Positions 1-8,298 of a DNA stretch of 32,318 nt are shown piece by piece; position 1 is the stretch's first letter; every line of letters begins with the position of its first letter. Source of the DNA: Rhodospirillales bacterium. Lineage in GTDB: Bacteria; Pseudomonadota; Alphaproteobacteria; Rhodospirillales; JADHTD01. A model generated the notes under the pieces. That model was not told the DNA's origin. It saw only the letters and a list, made by a program, of their open reading frames with translations, and made no database searches. Position numbers and translations under genes: made by a program. The DNA is taken from assembly GCA_016776525.1 (NCBI GenBank), contig JADHTD010000002.1, forward strand, positions 1-32,318, given 5' to 3'.

Positions 1-2
1 TG

Positions 3-323
3 AAGCAGGCGAAACAGGTTCTCATGATCCCCCGCTATCCGGGCAACGCCCGCAAGGGGGCATCCATTTACAAGGCCGATTGCGCCCGCTGTCATGGGAA
101 AAAGGCATTGGGAACCGAGCGCGGACCGCGGCTCAGCGGCCAGCATATCCGCTATCTGTTGAAACAGATCGAAGACTTCCTGGCCGGCAACCGCCCCCAC
201 AAAAGCATCAAGGAACTGTTCGCCGGGCGGCCGGACGACGACATGTTGATGGTCATGGCCTTCCTCTCGACCCTGGACGACGGCGGCGGTGAAGACGACG
301 AAGATGACGAAGACGACGGTTGA
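3..323 (+). CDS. c-type cytochrome (C-terminal part, 5' end outside window)
   Basis: The reading frame is open to the left edge, so this is the end of a longer protein. An ATG at 24 is available, but it has no signal peptide and the frame continues upstream without a stop. The visible part is one class I cytochrome c domain of the c4/c553 kind: a CARCH haem-binding motif about 20 residues after that ATG, then GPRLSGQ, and a Met-containing helix (MLMVMAFLSTL) that could supply the distal ligand. Di-haem cytochromes c4 have two such domains, so this may be the second. Such proteins carry electrons in the periplasm. The last 15 residues are almost only Asp, Glu and Gly, an unusual acidic tail. 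The gene ends 2 nt from the convergent COQ10-like gene. The domain call is firm; the partner and full length cannot be seen. Confidence 0.85.
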   Translation, partial: KQAKQVLMIPRYPGNARKGASIYKADCARCHGKKALGTERGPRLSGQHIRYLLKQIEDFLAGNRPHKSIKELFAGRPDDDMLMVMAFLSTLDDGGGEDDEDDEDDG

Positions 324-325
324 GG

Positions 326-766
326 TCAGGCAGCCGGTTGGCAAACGGCAAGAACGCGGTTTTCAAAAGAGCCGATGATTTGGCGTTCAATGCCTTGGGT
401 AAAAAGTCCGGTCACGGTTCCGGTTATCCCGGAGCGGAAGGACTGTTCCAGAGAGAAAGCGACCCGGGTCGCCTGATCATCAACGGCTTGGAACCGCCAG
501 TTGATTTCCAGCCTGCGGAAAGGACCGTCGACCGAACATATATGGATACCTTCCGGTTCATCAAAAACCGCTTCGGAACGGAATTTAGCCCGCATCCCGC
601 CGAGACCGAAAACATTATCCACCTGCATCCGGTCCCCATGCCGCTTGACGATGCGGGCGGCAATACAGAGGGGCAGGAATTCCGGATAGGATTCGATATC
701 GGCGGCGACGGCAAATAACTGATCCCGGCGGAAATTCCCGAATACTTTTTCGATGTGAACCCGCAT
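326..766 (-). CDS. COQ10/RatA-family START-fold ubiquinone-binding protein
   Basis: This 146-residue protein has the family pattern: an N-terminal strand, then FAVAADIESYPEFLPLC, a central FRSEAVF region, and a C-terminal helix. Homologues (yeast Coq10, bacterial RatA-annotated proteins) are single SRPBCC/START domains that bind ubiquinone or precursors and assist respiratory electron transfer. The toxin name RatA comes from one E. coli homologue and should not be read as function here. A clear Shine-Dalgarno sequence (AGGAGA) precedes the ATG. The start is 30 nt downstream of the stop of the MenA-like prenyltransferase on the same strand, so the two are probably co-transcribed, which fits a shared link to isoprenoid quinones. 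Confidence 0.88.
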   Translation of the reverse strand: MRVHIEKVFGNFRRDQLFAVAADIESYPEFLPLCIAARIVKRHGDRMQVDNVFGLGGMRAKFRSEAVFDEPEGIHICSVDGPFRRLEINWRFQAVDDQATRVAFSLEQSFRSGITGTVTGLFTQGIERQIIGSFENRVLAVCQPAA

Positions 767-796
767 TGCGTCTTCTCCTGCCGTGGCCCGCTCACC

Positions 797-1762
797 TTAC
801 GAAGCAAGCCAGAGCGAAGCCCCGCCAACGGCGATCAGCCAAATGGTGCCCAAAGCATGAATGCCGAGCGTCCCTTCGATGGCTTTACGCAACGGCGCCG
901 GATCGGCTGAATCCACGGCGATTGCCGCCGATCCCTTGACGCCAAGGACAGTGAGCGTCACCGGCAGGATCAGGCACCATACGGGCAGCAAACCCCTGTC
1001 GGCAATGAGGCCGACGGCGGTCAGGCCGGCGGCCAGTAGCCCCACATAAAACCAGCGGCTTCCGGCCTTACCCAGCTTGACGGCAAGGGTCTGGCGGCCG
1101 GAGGCCTCATCAGCCTTTACATCGGGAACTTCGTTGATCATCAGGATGGCTACCACCCAGAAACTGGTCGGCAGGGAAATCAACAAGGCATCCGCCGTCA
1201 ACATGCCGGTCTGAAGCCAAACAGCCCCCATGATCGGCAGCACGCCGAAGGCAATACCGACGGCAATCTCGCCCAGGCCCCGGCCGCTGAGCCGGACCGG
1301 CGGCGCCGAATAAAGCACCGCCAGGGCCACCCCGATAACGCCGAAGGCGGCAACCATCAGGCCCTTATAAGCGATCAGCGCCAACCCGGACCCAAGGCCG
1401 AGGGCCAGCAACAGCCAGCCCCAGCGGGCCATCTGCCCGACATCCATTATGCCGTTCTGAATGAAACGCGATCCGCCCGTGTAAGGGTAGATGCGTCCTT
1501 CGTTTGGTCCATCGTTACCGGTCAGGTCGTCATAGACATCGTTGAGCACATTGGCGGCGGCATGCACGAAAACGATGGCCGCCAGGCTCAGGATAAAAGC
1601 GACGGCGTCGATGCTGCCGGCCTGGATGGCGCCCCACAGGCTGCCGAGTATCAGGGGCAGCACGGAAGCGGTAAAAAATTTCGGCCGCGTCGCCAGGAAC
1701 AGGCGGCGGGCGATTTGGGACGGTGCGCGTCCGCCCAGGGCTGTAATAGTCGGTTCAGTCAC
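797..1762 (-). CDS. UbiA-superfamily prenyltransferase, MenA-like
   Basis: This 321-residue integral membrane protein has about eight or nine hydrophobic segments and both Asp-rich signatures of the UbiA superfamily. The first is NVLNDVYDDLTGND near residues 72-85; the second is NEVPDVKADEASGRQTL near 210-226. These bind Mg-diphosphate of the isoprenoid donor. The stretch YPYTGGSRFIQNGIM after the first motif is typical of the MenA branch (1,4-dihydroxy-2-naphthoate prenyltransferase, menaquinone synthesis) rather than UbiA proper, but the aromatic acceptor cannot be fixed from sequence. The start codon is GTG with only a weak AAAGAAG ribosome site. It lies upstream of the COQ10-like gene in a likely two-gene unit. 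If it is MenA, the organism may make menaquinone as well as ubiquinone. Confidence 0.82.
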   Translation of the reverse strand: MTEPTITALGGRAPSQIARRLFLATRPKFFTASVLPLILGSLWGAIQAGSIDAVAFILSLAAIVFVHAAANVLNDVYDDLTGNDGPNEGRIYPYTGGSRFIQNGIMDVGQMARWGWLLLALGLGSGLALIAYKGLMVAAFGVIGVALAVLYSAPPVRLSGRGLGEIAVGIAFGVLPIMGAVWLQTGMLTADALLISLPTSFWVVAILMINEVPDVKADEASGRQTLAVKLGKAGSRWFYVGLLAAGLTAVGLIADRGLLPVWCLILPVTLTVLGVKGSAAIAVDSADPAPLRKAIEGTLGIHALGTIWLIAVGGASLWLAS

Positions 1763-1802
1763 GGGTATTAGCTTCTTTCTGGCAGGTTTTGTGGGCTCCG
1801 GA

Positions 1803-1821
1803 ACAGGCTCAAAGAGCCTGT
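1803..1821. terminator. perfect 8-bp stem-loop between coxL-like and prenyltransferase genes
   Basis: ACAGGCTC and GAGCCTGT form an 8-bp perfect inverted repeat around AAA. It sits downstream of the minus-strand CoxL-like gene and upstream of the minus-strand prenyltransferase. On the minus strand no U-run follows; on the plus strand GGTTTT follows. It may weaken read-through from the CoxL-like gene, but it is not a canonical intrinsic terminator in that direction. Confidence 0.35.
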
Positions 1822-1906
1822 GGTTTTCCGACGGAGTGATACCATAATGCAGGCCCGCCGGAAAGAAATTGGCCTAAATCAAGCCCCCCAATATCGGACA
1901 CGGGAA

Positions 1907-4237
1907 TTAGGGCCCGGCGGCCCCTTCTATGGCCCGCCACACCCGTTCCGGCGTCAACGGCATTTCCAGATGGCGGATTCCCAGCGGCGCCAAGGCGTCG
2001 TTGACGGCATTCATCACCGCCGCCAGGGAACCGACCGTGCCGCATTCACCGGCGCCTTTGACGCCTAAGGGATTGGTCGGCGTCGGCACCGGGTGGCTGC
2101 CGGTTTTTACCTCACAGAAATTGCGGGCCCGCGGCATGCCGTAATCCATGAAGGAGCCGGTCAGCACCTGGCCAGTGACTTCGTCATGGATCAAGTGTTC
2201 CATCAGCGCCTGTCCGGCCCCCTGGGCGATACCGCCCAGAACTTGGCCCTTGACCAGCAGCGGATTGAGCTCGGTGCCGACATCGGAAAAAGCCGTATAG
2301 TCGACGATCTCGACCGTGCCTGTGGCCGGGTCGATCTCAACTTCACAAACATGGCAGCCGTTCGGGAAATTGGATTTCTTAGGACTGTAATGGGCCACTT
2401 CTGCCAGCCCCGGCTCCAGGTCCGGCGGCAGTTTGGCAGAATTGAAGGCCGCCGCCACCATGTCGGCAAACGGCATCACCCGGTTGGTCCCTTTAACGGC
2501 GAAACGGCCGTCCTCGAAAACGATTTCCTCATTTTCCACCGCTTCCAGCAGGTGGGCGGCGATTTGGCGGCCCTTGGCGACGGTTTTGTTGACCGCTTCC
2601 AGCACTGCGGAAGTGCCGATGGTGGCCGTACGCGAACCGCCGGTGCCGGTGCCGAAAGCCAGCTTGTCCGTATCGCCTTCGATGACGCGGATATCACCCG
2701 GTTCCAATCCCAGTTTTTCACAGACCAGTTGCTTGTAGATGGTCTCATGCCCCTGGCCGTGGGGCGCCGAACCGACCAACAGGGTCAGCGTGCCGGACGG
2801 ATCAAAACGCATCTCGGCAGTTTCCGGCTGCGGGGCGGCTGCCTGTTCGATGGAACACGAAACGCCGATGCCCCGCAACTTGCCCTCAACGGCGGCAGCC
2901 TGTCGGCGGCCCTCAAAAGAACCGTATTCCGATGTGGTCAGCCCCTTGTCCATAAGCGCCTCGAACTCGCCGCTGTCATAGGTGAAGGTTAGCGCCGTCT
3001 TATACGGCATGGCCTCGGGCGGGATGAAGTTGCGGCGGCGCAGTTCCGTCGGGTCCAGGTCCAGCTCGGCAGCCGCAATGTGGATCATGCGTTCAATGAT
3101 ATAGGTTGCTTCCGGCCGCCCCGCCCCCCGGTAAGGAGAGGTCGGGTTGGTGTTGGTCATCACCCCGGCGACCCGGGAATGGATGGCCGGTATGGTGTAA
3201 ACACCGGCCAGCGATCCCACGTTCAAGACCGGCGGACCGATGCCGAGGAAGGAGACATAAGCCCCCATGTTGGCGTTGGTGGTAACCCTGAGGCCTAAGA
3301 ACCTGCCGTCCTCATCGAGGGCCAGTTCGGCCTCGCTGACATTGTCGCGGCCATGATCGTCGGAAATAAACCCCTCGCTGCGTTCGCAAATCCATTTGAC
3401 CGGGCGGGCAACTTTTTTCGAGGCCCAGGCCACCAGGGGGTATTCCGGATAGATCGAACCCTTCATGCCAAACGATCCGCCGACGTCACCGGTGATCAGG
3501 CTGAGTTTGTTTTCCGCAATCTTTAGAATGTTCTTGGTGATGGCCGCCCGCCAGGCATAGGGCCTTTGGTGGCCGACATGGATGGTATAACGGTCTTCGC
3601 CCGCATCATATCTGGCAACGGCGCCGCGCGGTTCGATGGTATTGGCGCTGACCCGGCTGATGATGAATTTCTGGCGAATGACGTGGGGGGCTTCGGCCAG
3701 GGCGGTTTCGACGGCGTCACCATCACCAGCTTCAAAAAAGAAGGCTTCATTATCGGGGCAATCCTCCCAGATTGCCTCAGAACCGGGCTGATTGGCGGTT
3801 TCCGTGGGCAGAACTGCTGGAAGCGATGCGTAATCGACAACGATCTGTTCGGCGGCGTCTTTGGCCTGGCCCACCGTTTCGGCAATGACCAGGGCGACCG
3901 ACTGGCCCACATGACGGACCCGGTCGCGGGTCAGGGCCGGGCGCGGCGGACGGTACATGGGCGAACCGTCCCGGCGCTGGCGGGGCGACGGGCCCAAAAT
4001 ATCCCCCAGGCCGTCGGCGGCATATTCCTCACCGGTGAGCACTGCCAATACGCCCGGCATGGATCGGGCGGCATCGGTATCGATGGATCGGATATCCGCG
4101 TGGGCATATGGCGATCGCAGAAAAACGGCATAGGCCTGGTTGGGAAACGATACGTCGTCGGTAAACCTGCCGTTGCCGGTCAGTAAGCGCGGATCTTCCG
4201 TCCGCGGCACCGGCTGCCCAATCGCAAATTGTCCCAT
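1907..4237 (-). CDS. xanthine dehydrogenase / CO dehydrogenase family molybdenum subunit (CoxL form II-like), solitary
   Basis: This 776-residue protein has the full length of the molybdopterin-cytosine-dinucleotide large subunit. It opens with IGQPVPRTEDPRLLTGNGRF, the usual start of CoxL-type subunits. Near residue 367 it has PYRGAGR, the form II active-site loop; true CO dehydrogenases (form I) carry AYXCSFR with the Cu-ligating cysteine. Near residue 730 it has GVKGAGE, which holds the catalytic glutamate. The substrate is therefore probably not CO but an aldehyde, N-heterocycle or similar hydroxylation target. GGGGGA precedes the ATG. Normal enzymes of this type also need an FAD subunit (CoxM) and a 2Fe-2S subunit (CoxS); neither gene lies beside it. 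Divergent neighbour: the AMDase-like gene. The family call is firm; the substrate is unknown. Confidence 0.9.
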   Translation of the reverse strand: MGQFAIGQPVPRTEDPRLLTGNGRFTDDVSFPNQAYAVFLRSPYAHADIRSIDTDAARSMPGVLAVLTGEEYAADGLGDILGPSPRQRRDGSPMYRPPRPALTRDRVRHVGQSVALVIAETVGQAKDAAEQIVVDYASLPAVLPTETANQPGSEAIWEDCPDNEAFFFEAGDGDAVETALAEAPHVIRQKFIISRVSANTIEPRGAVARYDAGEDRYTIHVGHQRPYAWRAAITKNILKIAENKLSLITGDVGGSFGMKGSIYPEYPLVAWASKKVARPVKWICERSEGFISDDHGRDNVSEAELALDEDGRFLGLRVTTNANMGAYVSFLGIGPPVLNVGSLAGVYTIPAIHSRVAGVMTNTNPTSPYRGAGRPEATYIIERMIHIAAAELDLDPTELRRRNFIPPEAMPYKTALTFTYDSGEFEALMDKGLTTSEYGSFEGRRQAAAVEGKLRGIGVSCSIEQAAAPQPETAEMRFDPSGTLTLLVGSAPHGQGHETIYKQLVCEKLGLEPGDIRVIEGDTDKLAFGTGTGGSRTATIGTSAVLEAVNKTVAKGRQIAAHLLEAVENEEIVFEDGRFAVKGTNRVMPFADMVAAAFNSAKLPPDLEPGLAEVAHYSPKKSNFPNGCHVCEVEIDPATGTVEIVDYTAFSDVGTELNPLLVKGQVLGGIAQGAGQALMEHLIHDEVTGQVLTGSFMDYGMPRARNFCEVKTGSHPVPTPTNPLGVKGAGECGTVGSLAAVMNAVNDALAPLGIRHLEMPLTPERVWRAIEGAAGP

Positions 4238-4377
4238 TTATTCCCCCGTATATTTTGGAATTACCGAACGGTATCGCATCATATCAGCCTGTCGCATCAT
4301 TAAAAGTTTGCAGGCAGGCCGGAGATGACTTACCACATTGACCGCTCACCATATGACAATCTTGCGGAGAGAAAGCA

Positions 4378-5100
4378 ATGCCCGACCGCTTCGGCCCGCG
4401 CGGTGTCATCGCCCTGATGATCCCCCTGCAAAACGCCAACATGCAACCCGAATACGAAGCCCTGCGCCCGGCGGGCATCAACAACCAGATTTTCCGCTTT
4501 ACCCTGGAAGTCGCCGACCGTGTCCCCGACGCCGTCTTACGCGCCATTGAGGGAACCCTCGGCTGCTGGCCGGATATGGTGGTGGTCGGCAATTCCGTGG
4601 AAATGCGGGTGTGGACTCCGGATCAGCATGCCGCGTATCGGGCCAAGCTTCAGGAAAAGATCGGCGACGTGCCCCTGGTGACGGCGACCGATGCCACTGT
4701 CGGGGCACTAAAGACCATCGGCGCCAAACGCATCGCCGTCATCTCCCCGATGTCCGATACCTATTCCAAAAGCGTCCGGGATTACTACCGGACGGTAGGC
4801 TTCGACGTGCCGTACCATGCCGGGCTGCAAGTCAAGAAACCGCAGGACATTATCAAGATCGGCTATGCCGAGGCCCGCGACGCCTTCCAAAAACTTGACC
4901 ATGACGATGTCGATACTTTCCTGCATGTGGGCGGGGCGCTGGGTATCATCGATATGCTGGAAGACCTGGAAAAGGAATTCGGCCGGCCCATCGTTTCGGT
5001 CAATGCGTCGACGTACTGGTATGCGCTGCGAAAGCTCGGCATTACCGATCCGCTGCCCGGGTACGGCCAATTGCTGCAAATGGCGGCCATTTCGGAATAA
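4378..5100 (+). CDS. arylmalonate decarboxylase / maleate isomerase family protein lacking the catalytic cysteines
   Basis: This 240-residue protein has the two-lobed Asp/Glu-racemase-like fold typical of AMDase and maleate isomerase. Segments matching AMDase from memory are VVVGNSVEMRVW (residues 68-79), RIAVISPMSDTYSK (118-131), and FLHVGGALGIIDML followed by GRPIVSVNASTYW (181-210). Family enzymes use one or two catalytic cysteines. The position of AMDase Cys188 is Val184 here, and the first site is Gly71/Asn72. The only cysteine in the protein is Cys63, at neither site. It therefore either uses other chemistry or is a binding protein. GGAGAGA precedes the ATG. It is divergent from the CoxL-like gene across 140 nt. 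The fold is well supported; the activity is not assignable. Confidence 0.78.
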   Translation: MPDRFGPRGVIALMIPLQNANMQPEYEALRPAGINNQIFRFTLEVADRVPDAVLRAIEGTLGCWPDMVVVGNSVEMRVWTPDQHAAYRAKLQEKIGDVPLVTATDATVGALKTIGAKRIAVISPMSDTYSKSVRDYYRTVGFDVPYHAGLQVKKPQDIIKIGYAEARDAFQKLDHDDVDTFLHVGGALGIIDMLEDLEKEFGRPIVSVNASTYWYALRKLGITDPLPGYGQLLQMAAISE

Positions 5101-5163
5101 AAATACCTGTTGGCCGGTATCCGGCTGTTGCGGCACCTGCGGTCCTATTGACGAGGATTTTCT

Positions 5164-6243
5164 CTAGGCCCCGGAACCGACGCTCACCTTGGCTTTTTTC
5201 CGGATGCGGGCCGTTTTCTTCGGTTTGGCTGCCGGTTTGACGGTGATTTTCGCCTTCGGCTTAGGCTTGGTTTTGCTTTTCAGAACGGCTTTCCGTTTCG
5301 GGGCCGTCTTGGCCACGGCTGATTGCTCAACCGCTTTGGGCTTGGATGTGACCTTGGCCTTGATCTTCGCCTTGGGATCGAGCAACAGCGGTTTGCGGGC
5401 GATGAGTTCCTTGTTGAGCAGCCGCAGCATCATACCGGCATCAAAAGGCCGGTTGGCCGGGGCCCGGTTCAGCGACCGCATAATCAGGTTGGAAACGCCC
5501 CGCGGAATTTCCGGCACCATCTTGTGGGGCGGCGGGAAAGCCCCCACCGGCAGGGTGCCGGTCAACATCCGGTAAGCCAGGGCTCCCGCCGAATAAACAT
5601 CGGCATGGGCATCGACCTCGCGGGCGCTGCGCCGCTGTTCCGGAGCGATGTAATCGAGGGTGCCGATCCAGATTCCGGACCGTGAATGGGACGAGGTTTC
5701 GGGTTGCTTGACCATGCCGAAATCGCACAGTTTCACCGATCCGCCGCCTTTTTCCGTCAGCAACACATTGCCCGGCTTGATGTCCCGGTGGACCAGCCCT
5801 TTGTGGTGCAGGAAAGCCAGAGCGGCCAGCACTTGGCGCAAAACGGTGATCGCCCGTTTGACCGCCAGACGGCGGGGCCGCCATTGCGGTTTCAGTTTGG
5901 CGATGCCTTCTTCGTCGAAGACATCCTTGCCGATCTCGTAAATAAGATTGGCCGGGTAATAAGGCATCACGAAAAAGGGCTTGTCATCTTCGGTAAAAGC
6001 CAGATCGCGGACCGCAACGATATAAGGATGGTCGAGGCGGGCCAGCAGGCGGGCTTCTTCGATAAAACGGGCCCGCCAGACCTTGGGGCCGTACTTTGCC
6101 TTTTTGCCGACGTTCTTTCCCTTGGGGTTGAAGACCTTGATGGCGACATCCGCATCCAGGACCGGATCCTGACACAGATAGATGTCGGAAAAATCCGTTT
6201 TGACCAACCCGGAAATGACCGTGTATTTACCGATTTGCTTCAT
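5164..6243 (-). CDS. Hanks-type Ser/Thr protein kinase with Lys/Pro-rich basic tail
   Basis: This 359-residue protein has a kinase domain at about residues 7-280. It shows VAIK with Lys36, the helix C glutamate region RFIEEA (60-65), the catalytic loop HRDIKPGN (152-159), DFG (174-176), and IAPEQ (199-203). The glycine-rich loop is degenerate: SGLVKTDFSDIY replaces GxGxxG. An S/T-rich activation segment, ETSSHSRSG, follows DFG. Residues 288-353 are a tail of Lys, Pro, Ala and Val repeats such as KTKPKPKAK, resembling histone H1 or bacterial HU-tail sequences. No transmembrane helix or PASTA domain is visible, so the kinase is probably cytoplasmic, and the tail may bind nucleic acid or membrane. 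It is transcribed alone, convergent with the AMDase-like gene. No substrate can be inferred. Confidence 0.9.
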   Translation of the reverse strand: MKQIGKYTVISGLVKTDFSDIYLCQDPVLDADVAIKVFNPKGKNVGKKAKYGPKVWRARFIEEARLLARLDHPYIVAVRDLAFTEDDKPFFVMPYYPANLIYEIGKDVFDEEGIAKLKPQWRPRRLAVKRAITVLRQVLAALAFLHHKGLVHRDIKPGNVLLTEKGGGSVKLCDFGMVKQPETSSHSRSGIWIGTLDYIAPEQRRSAREVDAHADVYSAGALAYRMLTGTLPVGAFPPPHKMVPEIPRGVSNLIMRSLNRAPANRPFDAGMMLRLLNKELIARKPLLLDPKAKIKAKVTSKPKAVEQSAVAKTAPKRKAVLKSKTKPKPKAKITVKPAAKPKKTARIRKKAKVSVGSGA

Positions 6244-6492
6244 AGACCGATCGCCCGGACCCTATCATACATGCGTGTTCCGCCTGAACTGTGCCAAACC
6301 TGCGGGACAAAGACAATCTCAACTCTGATTACGGACGTTGTGACGGCAATTCCCATTAATAGAGAAATTTCCAAAGATTTCGCCCGATTGCCGATTGGGG
6401 CTTTATGAGTATCATTTTGTAAAGGTACAATTGCCGAAGGGATAAATTTCAACTCCGCAGAATAATACCAAACGATAAGACAGGGGAATGAC

Positions 6493-6948
6493 ATGCCGTT
6501 AACAGAATTGCACCACTGCTCGATCAGGACCGAAAAAGCAAAAATGGACGAAACCCGGGATTTCTATGTCGATATCCTGGGCATGCAGGTGGGTGACCGG
6601 CCGCCCTTCCCCTTCCCTGGCTACTGGCTCTATGTGGGCAAGCAGGCCGTAATCCATATCGTCGGCATTGATCCGGACGACCCGCAGGGACTGCTCGATT
6701 ATCTTGGCCAGGACCGCATCGACAGCCTCACCGGCGGCGGCGCCGTCGATCATCTGGCTTTCAATTCAGTGGAGCCGGAGGAACTTCTCGACAGGCTGAA
6801 AGCCACCGGCTACCCGTATTTCGAACGCAAGGTGCCCAATATGAACCTGTTCCAGATCTTTCTCGACGATCCCAACGGCATCACCATCGAATTGAACTAT
6901 TTCGATAATGCGGGCGACCCCGGCGCCAAGAACATTTACGACAGCTAA
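6493..6948 (+). CDS. VOC-superfamily (glyoxalase/extradiol dioxygenase fold) protein
   Basis: This 151-residue single VOC unit has two beta-alpha-beta-beta-beta modules. Candidate metal ligands are the early LHHCSI histidine, VDHLAFN in the middle, and ITIELNYF near the C-terminus, which supplies the usual glutamate. The family includes glyoxalase I, extradiol dioxygenases and methylmalonyl-CoA epimerase; sequence alone does not choose among them. AGGGGAA stands before the ATG. The flavin hydroxylase gene starts 16 nt downstream of its stop, so the pair probably forms an operon. In aromatic or steroid breakdown a flavin hydroxylase feeding a ring-cleaving VOC enzyme is a known arrangement, which makes that an attractive but unproved role. 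Confidence 0.85.
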   Translation: MPLTELHHCSIRTEKAKMDETRDFYVDILGMQVGDRPPFPFPGYWLYVGKQAVIHIVGIDPDDPQGLLDYLGQDRIDSLTGGGAVDHLAFNSVEPEELLDRLKATGYPYFERKVPNMNLFQIFLDDPNGITIELNYFDNAGDPGAKNIYDS

Positions 6949-6964
6949 AACAAGGGTGCATTCC

Positions 6965-8161
6965 ATGAGCAGCTTCGATTTGACGGCCCGCGCCAGCGAG
7001 CGCCAAGAAATGATCCGCCGGGCCTGGGACTTGGTGCCGGCCATTGCCGACCGGGCAGCAGAGACAGAAAACCTGCGCCAGTTGCACCCTGATACGGTCC
7101 GCGACTTCCACGAAACCGGACTTTGGAAAATCGTTCAGCCGGCCCGTATCGGCGGCGGCGAGTTCGATTACGGTTTGATTGTCGAGATCACCGATATCGT
7201 CGGCCGCGGCTGCGGGTCTACCGGCTGGCTGTTCTCCAACCTGTCCAGCCATCACTGGATGATGGCCCAGTGGCCGGAACAGGCGCAAAACGTTGTCTGG
7301 AGCGATAACCCGGACACCCTGATCGCTACCTCGCTGATCTATCCGGCGGGAAAGCTGACACCGGTCGACGGCGGCTATGAACTGACCGGTCGCTGGCCGT
7401 TTTGCAGCGGCATCGACATCTGCGACTGGATCATGGTCGGCGCCCTGGTGCAGACCGATGACGGCCCGCCGGAACCGCGCATGGTGGTGGTCGCCAAATC
7501 CGACCTGGAACTGATCGACACCTGGCAGGTCTCGGGGCTGGCCGGTACCGGCAGTAAAGATACCGCCTGTGAGAAGCTGTTCATCCCCGATCACATGACG
7601 CTGGGTGCCCGCGAGGTCCGGGGCGATCCGACGCCGGGAGCCGCGGTCAACCCGTCGCCTCTCTACCGGATGCCGGTGCTGGCCCTGTTCTCGCACCTCA
7701 TATCCGGGCCCATCCTCGGTATGGCGGCGGGCCTCAACGATTCAGCGCTGGACTTCTTCAAGGCCCGTGTCTCCGCCTATAACGCCTCCAAGGTCGCCGA
7801 CCACACCACCGTGCATCTTAAACTGGCCAAAGCCGGCGTCATGATCGACAGCGCCCGCCTGCTGCTCAAGGACAACTGCCGGGAAGCCGCCGAGTTTGCC
7901 TGGGCGGGCACGATGCCCCCCGATGAAGCGAAAATGCGCTGGCGGCGCGATTCGGCTTATGCGGCGCAGCTCTGCGGCAAAGCCGGAAGCATGCTGTTCC
8001 ATGCCTGCGGCGGCAGCGGCATCTACGACAAGAGCCCCCTGCAACGCCAACTGCGCGACCTCAACGCCGGCATGGTCCACATCGGCGTTTCCTTCGACGT
8101 CAACGGCGTCGGCTACGGACGCGTTGCCTTGGGCCTGGAACCGGACAATCCCAACGTCTGA
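6965..8161 (+). CDS. acyl-CoA dehydrogenase-fold flavin monooxygenase (HsaA-like, group D)
   Basis: This 398-residue protein has the acyl-CoA dehydrogenase fold used by two-component FADH2/FMNH2-dependent hydroxylases such as HsaA and the HpaB relatives. Visible marks are ARIGGGEFDYGLIVEITDIV, GRGCGSTGWLFSNLSSHHW, and a C-terminal helix with GSGIYDKSPLQRQLRDL. I chose the ATG at 6965 because AAGGG lies 8 nt before it. An in-frame ATG at 6908 would lie inside the upstream VOC gene and add 19 atypical residues. Such enzymes need a separate flavin reductase, which is not in the window. The likely substrate is a phenolic or cyclic compound hydroxylated before ring cleavage; the exact substrate is unknown. 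A simple acyl-CoA dehydrogenase is less likely. Confidence 0.85.
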   Translation: MSSFDLTARASERQEMIRRAWDLVPAIADRAAETENLRQLHPDTVRDFHETGLWKIVQPARIGGGEFDYGLIVEITDIVGRGCGSTGWLFSNLSSHHWMMAQWPEQAQNVVWSDNPDTLIATSLIYPAGKLTPVDGGYELTGRWPFCSGIDICDWIMVGALVQTDDGPPEPRMVVVAKSDLELIDTWQVSGLAGTGSKDTACEKLFIPDHMTLGAREVRGDPTPGAAVNPSPLYRMPVLALFSHLISGPILGMAAGLNDSALDFFKARVSAYNASKVADHTTVHLKLAKAGVMIDSARLLLKDNCREAAEFAWAGTMPPDEAKMRWRRDSAYAAQLCGKAGSMLFHACGGSGIYDKSPLQRQLRDLNAGMVHIGVSFDVNGVGYGRVALGLEPDNPNV

Positions 8162-8298
8162 TCCGGTCATCGGTGTTTACAAAAATGTGACGACAGTGCG
8201 TTCGGCATGCATGGATGTTTCGCCGGTTAGGTGCTATATGCACTTTTAGCCAAACCCTTTTCGACAAACCATAACCAGCACTCTTGGGGGAGAGAATT

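Noticed and set aside
320..718. Plus-strand reading frame opposite the COQ10-like gene
   Set aside because: It has no family similarity and lies entirely antisense to a well-recognised gene.
326..766. Toxin (RatA) of a toxin-antitoxin pair
   Set aside because: There is no partner antitoxin gene, and the neighbour is a quinone-type prenyltransferase, which fits the COQ10 role better.
1907..4237. Carbon monoxide dehydrogenase (form I) assignment
   Set aside because: The active-site loop is PYRGAGR, not AYXCSFR, so the copper-ligating cysteine is absent.
5113..5125. GCCGG-TAT-CCGGC as terminator of the AMDase-like gene
   Set aside because: The stem is only 5 bp and no U-run follows.
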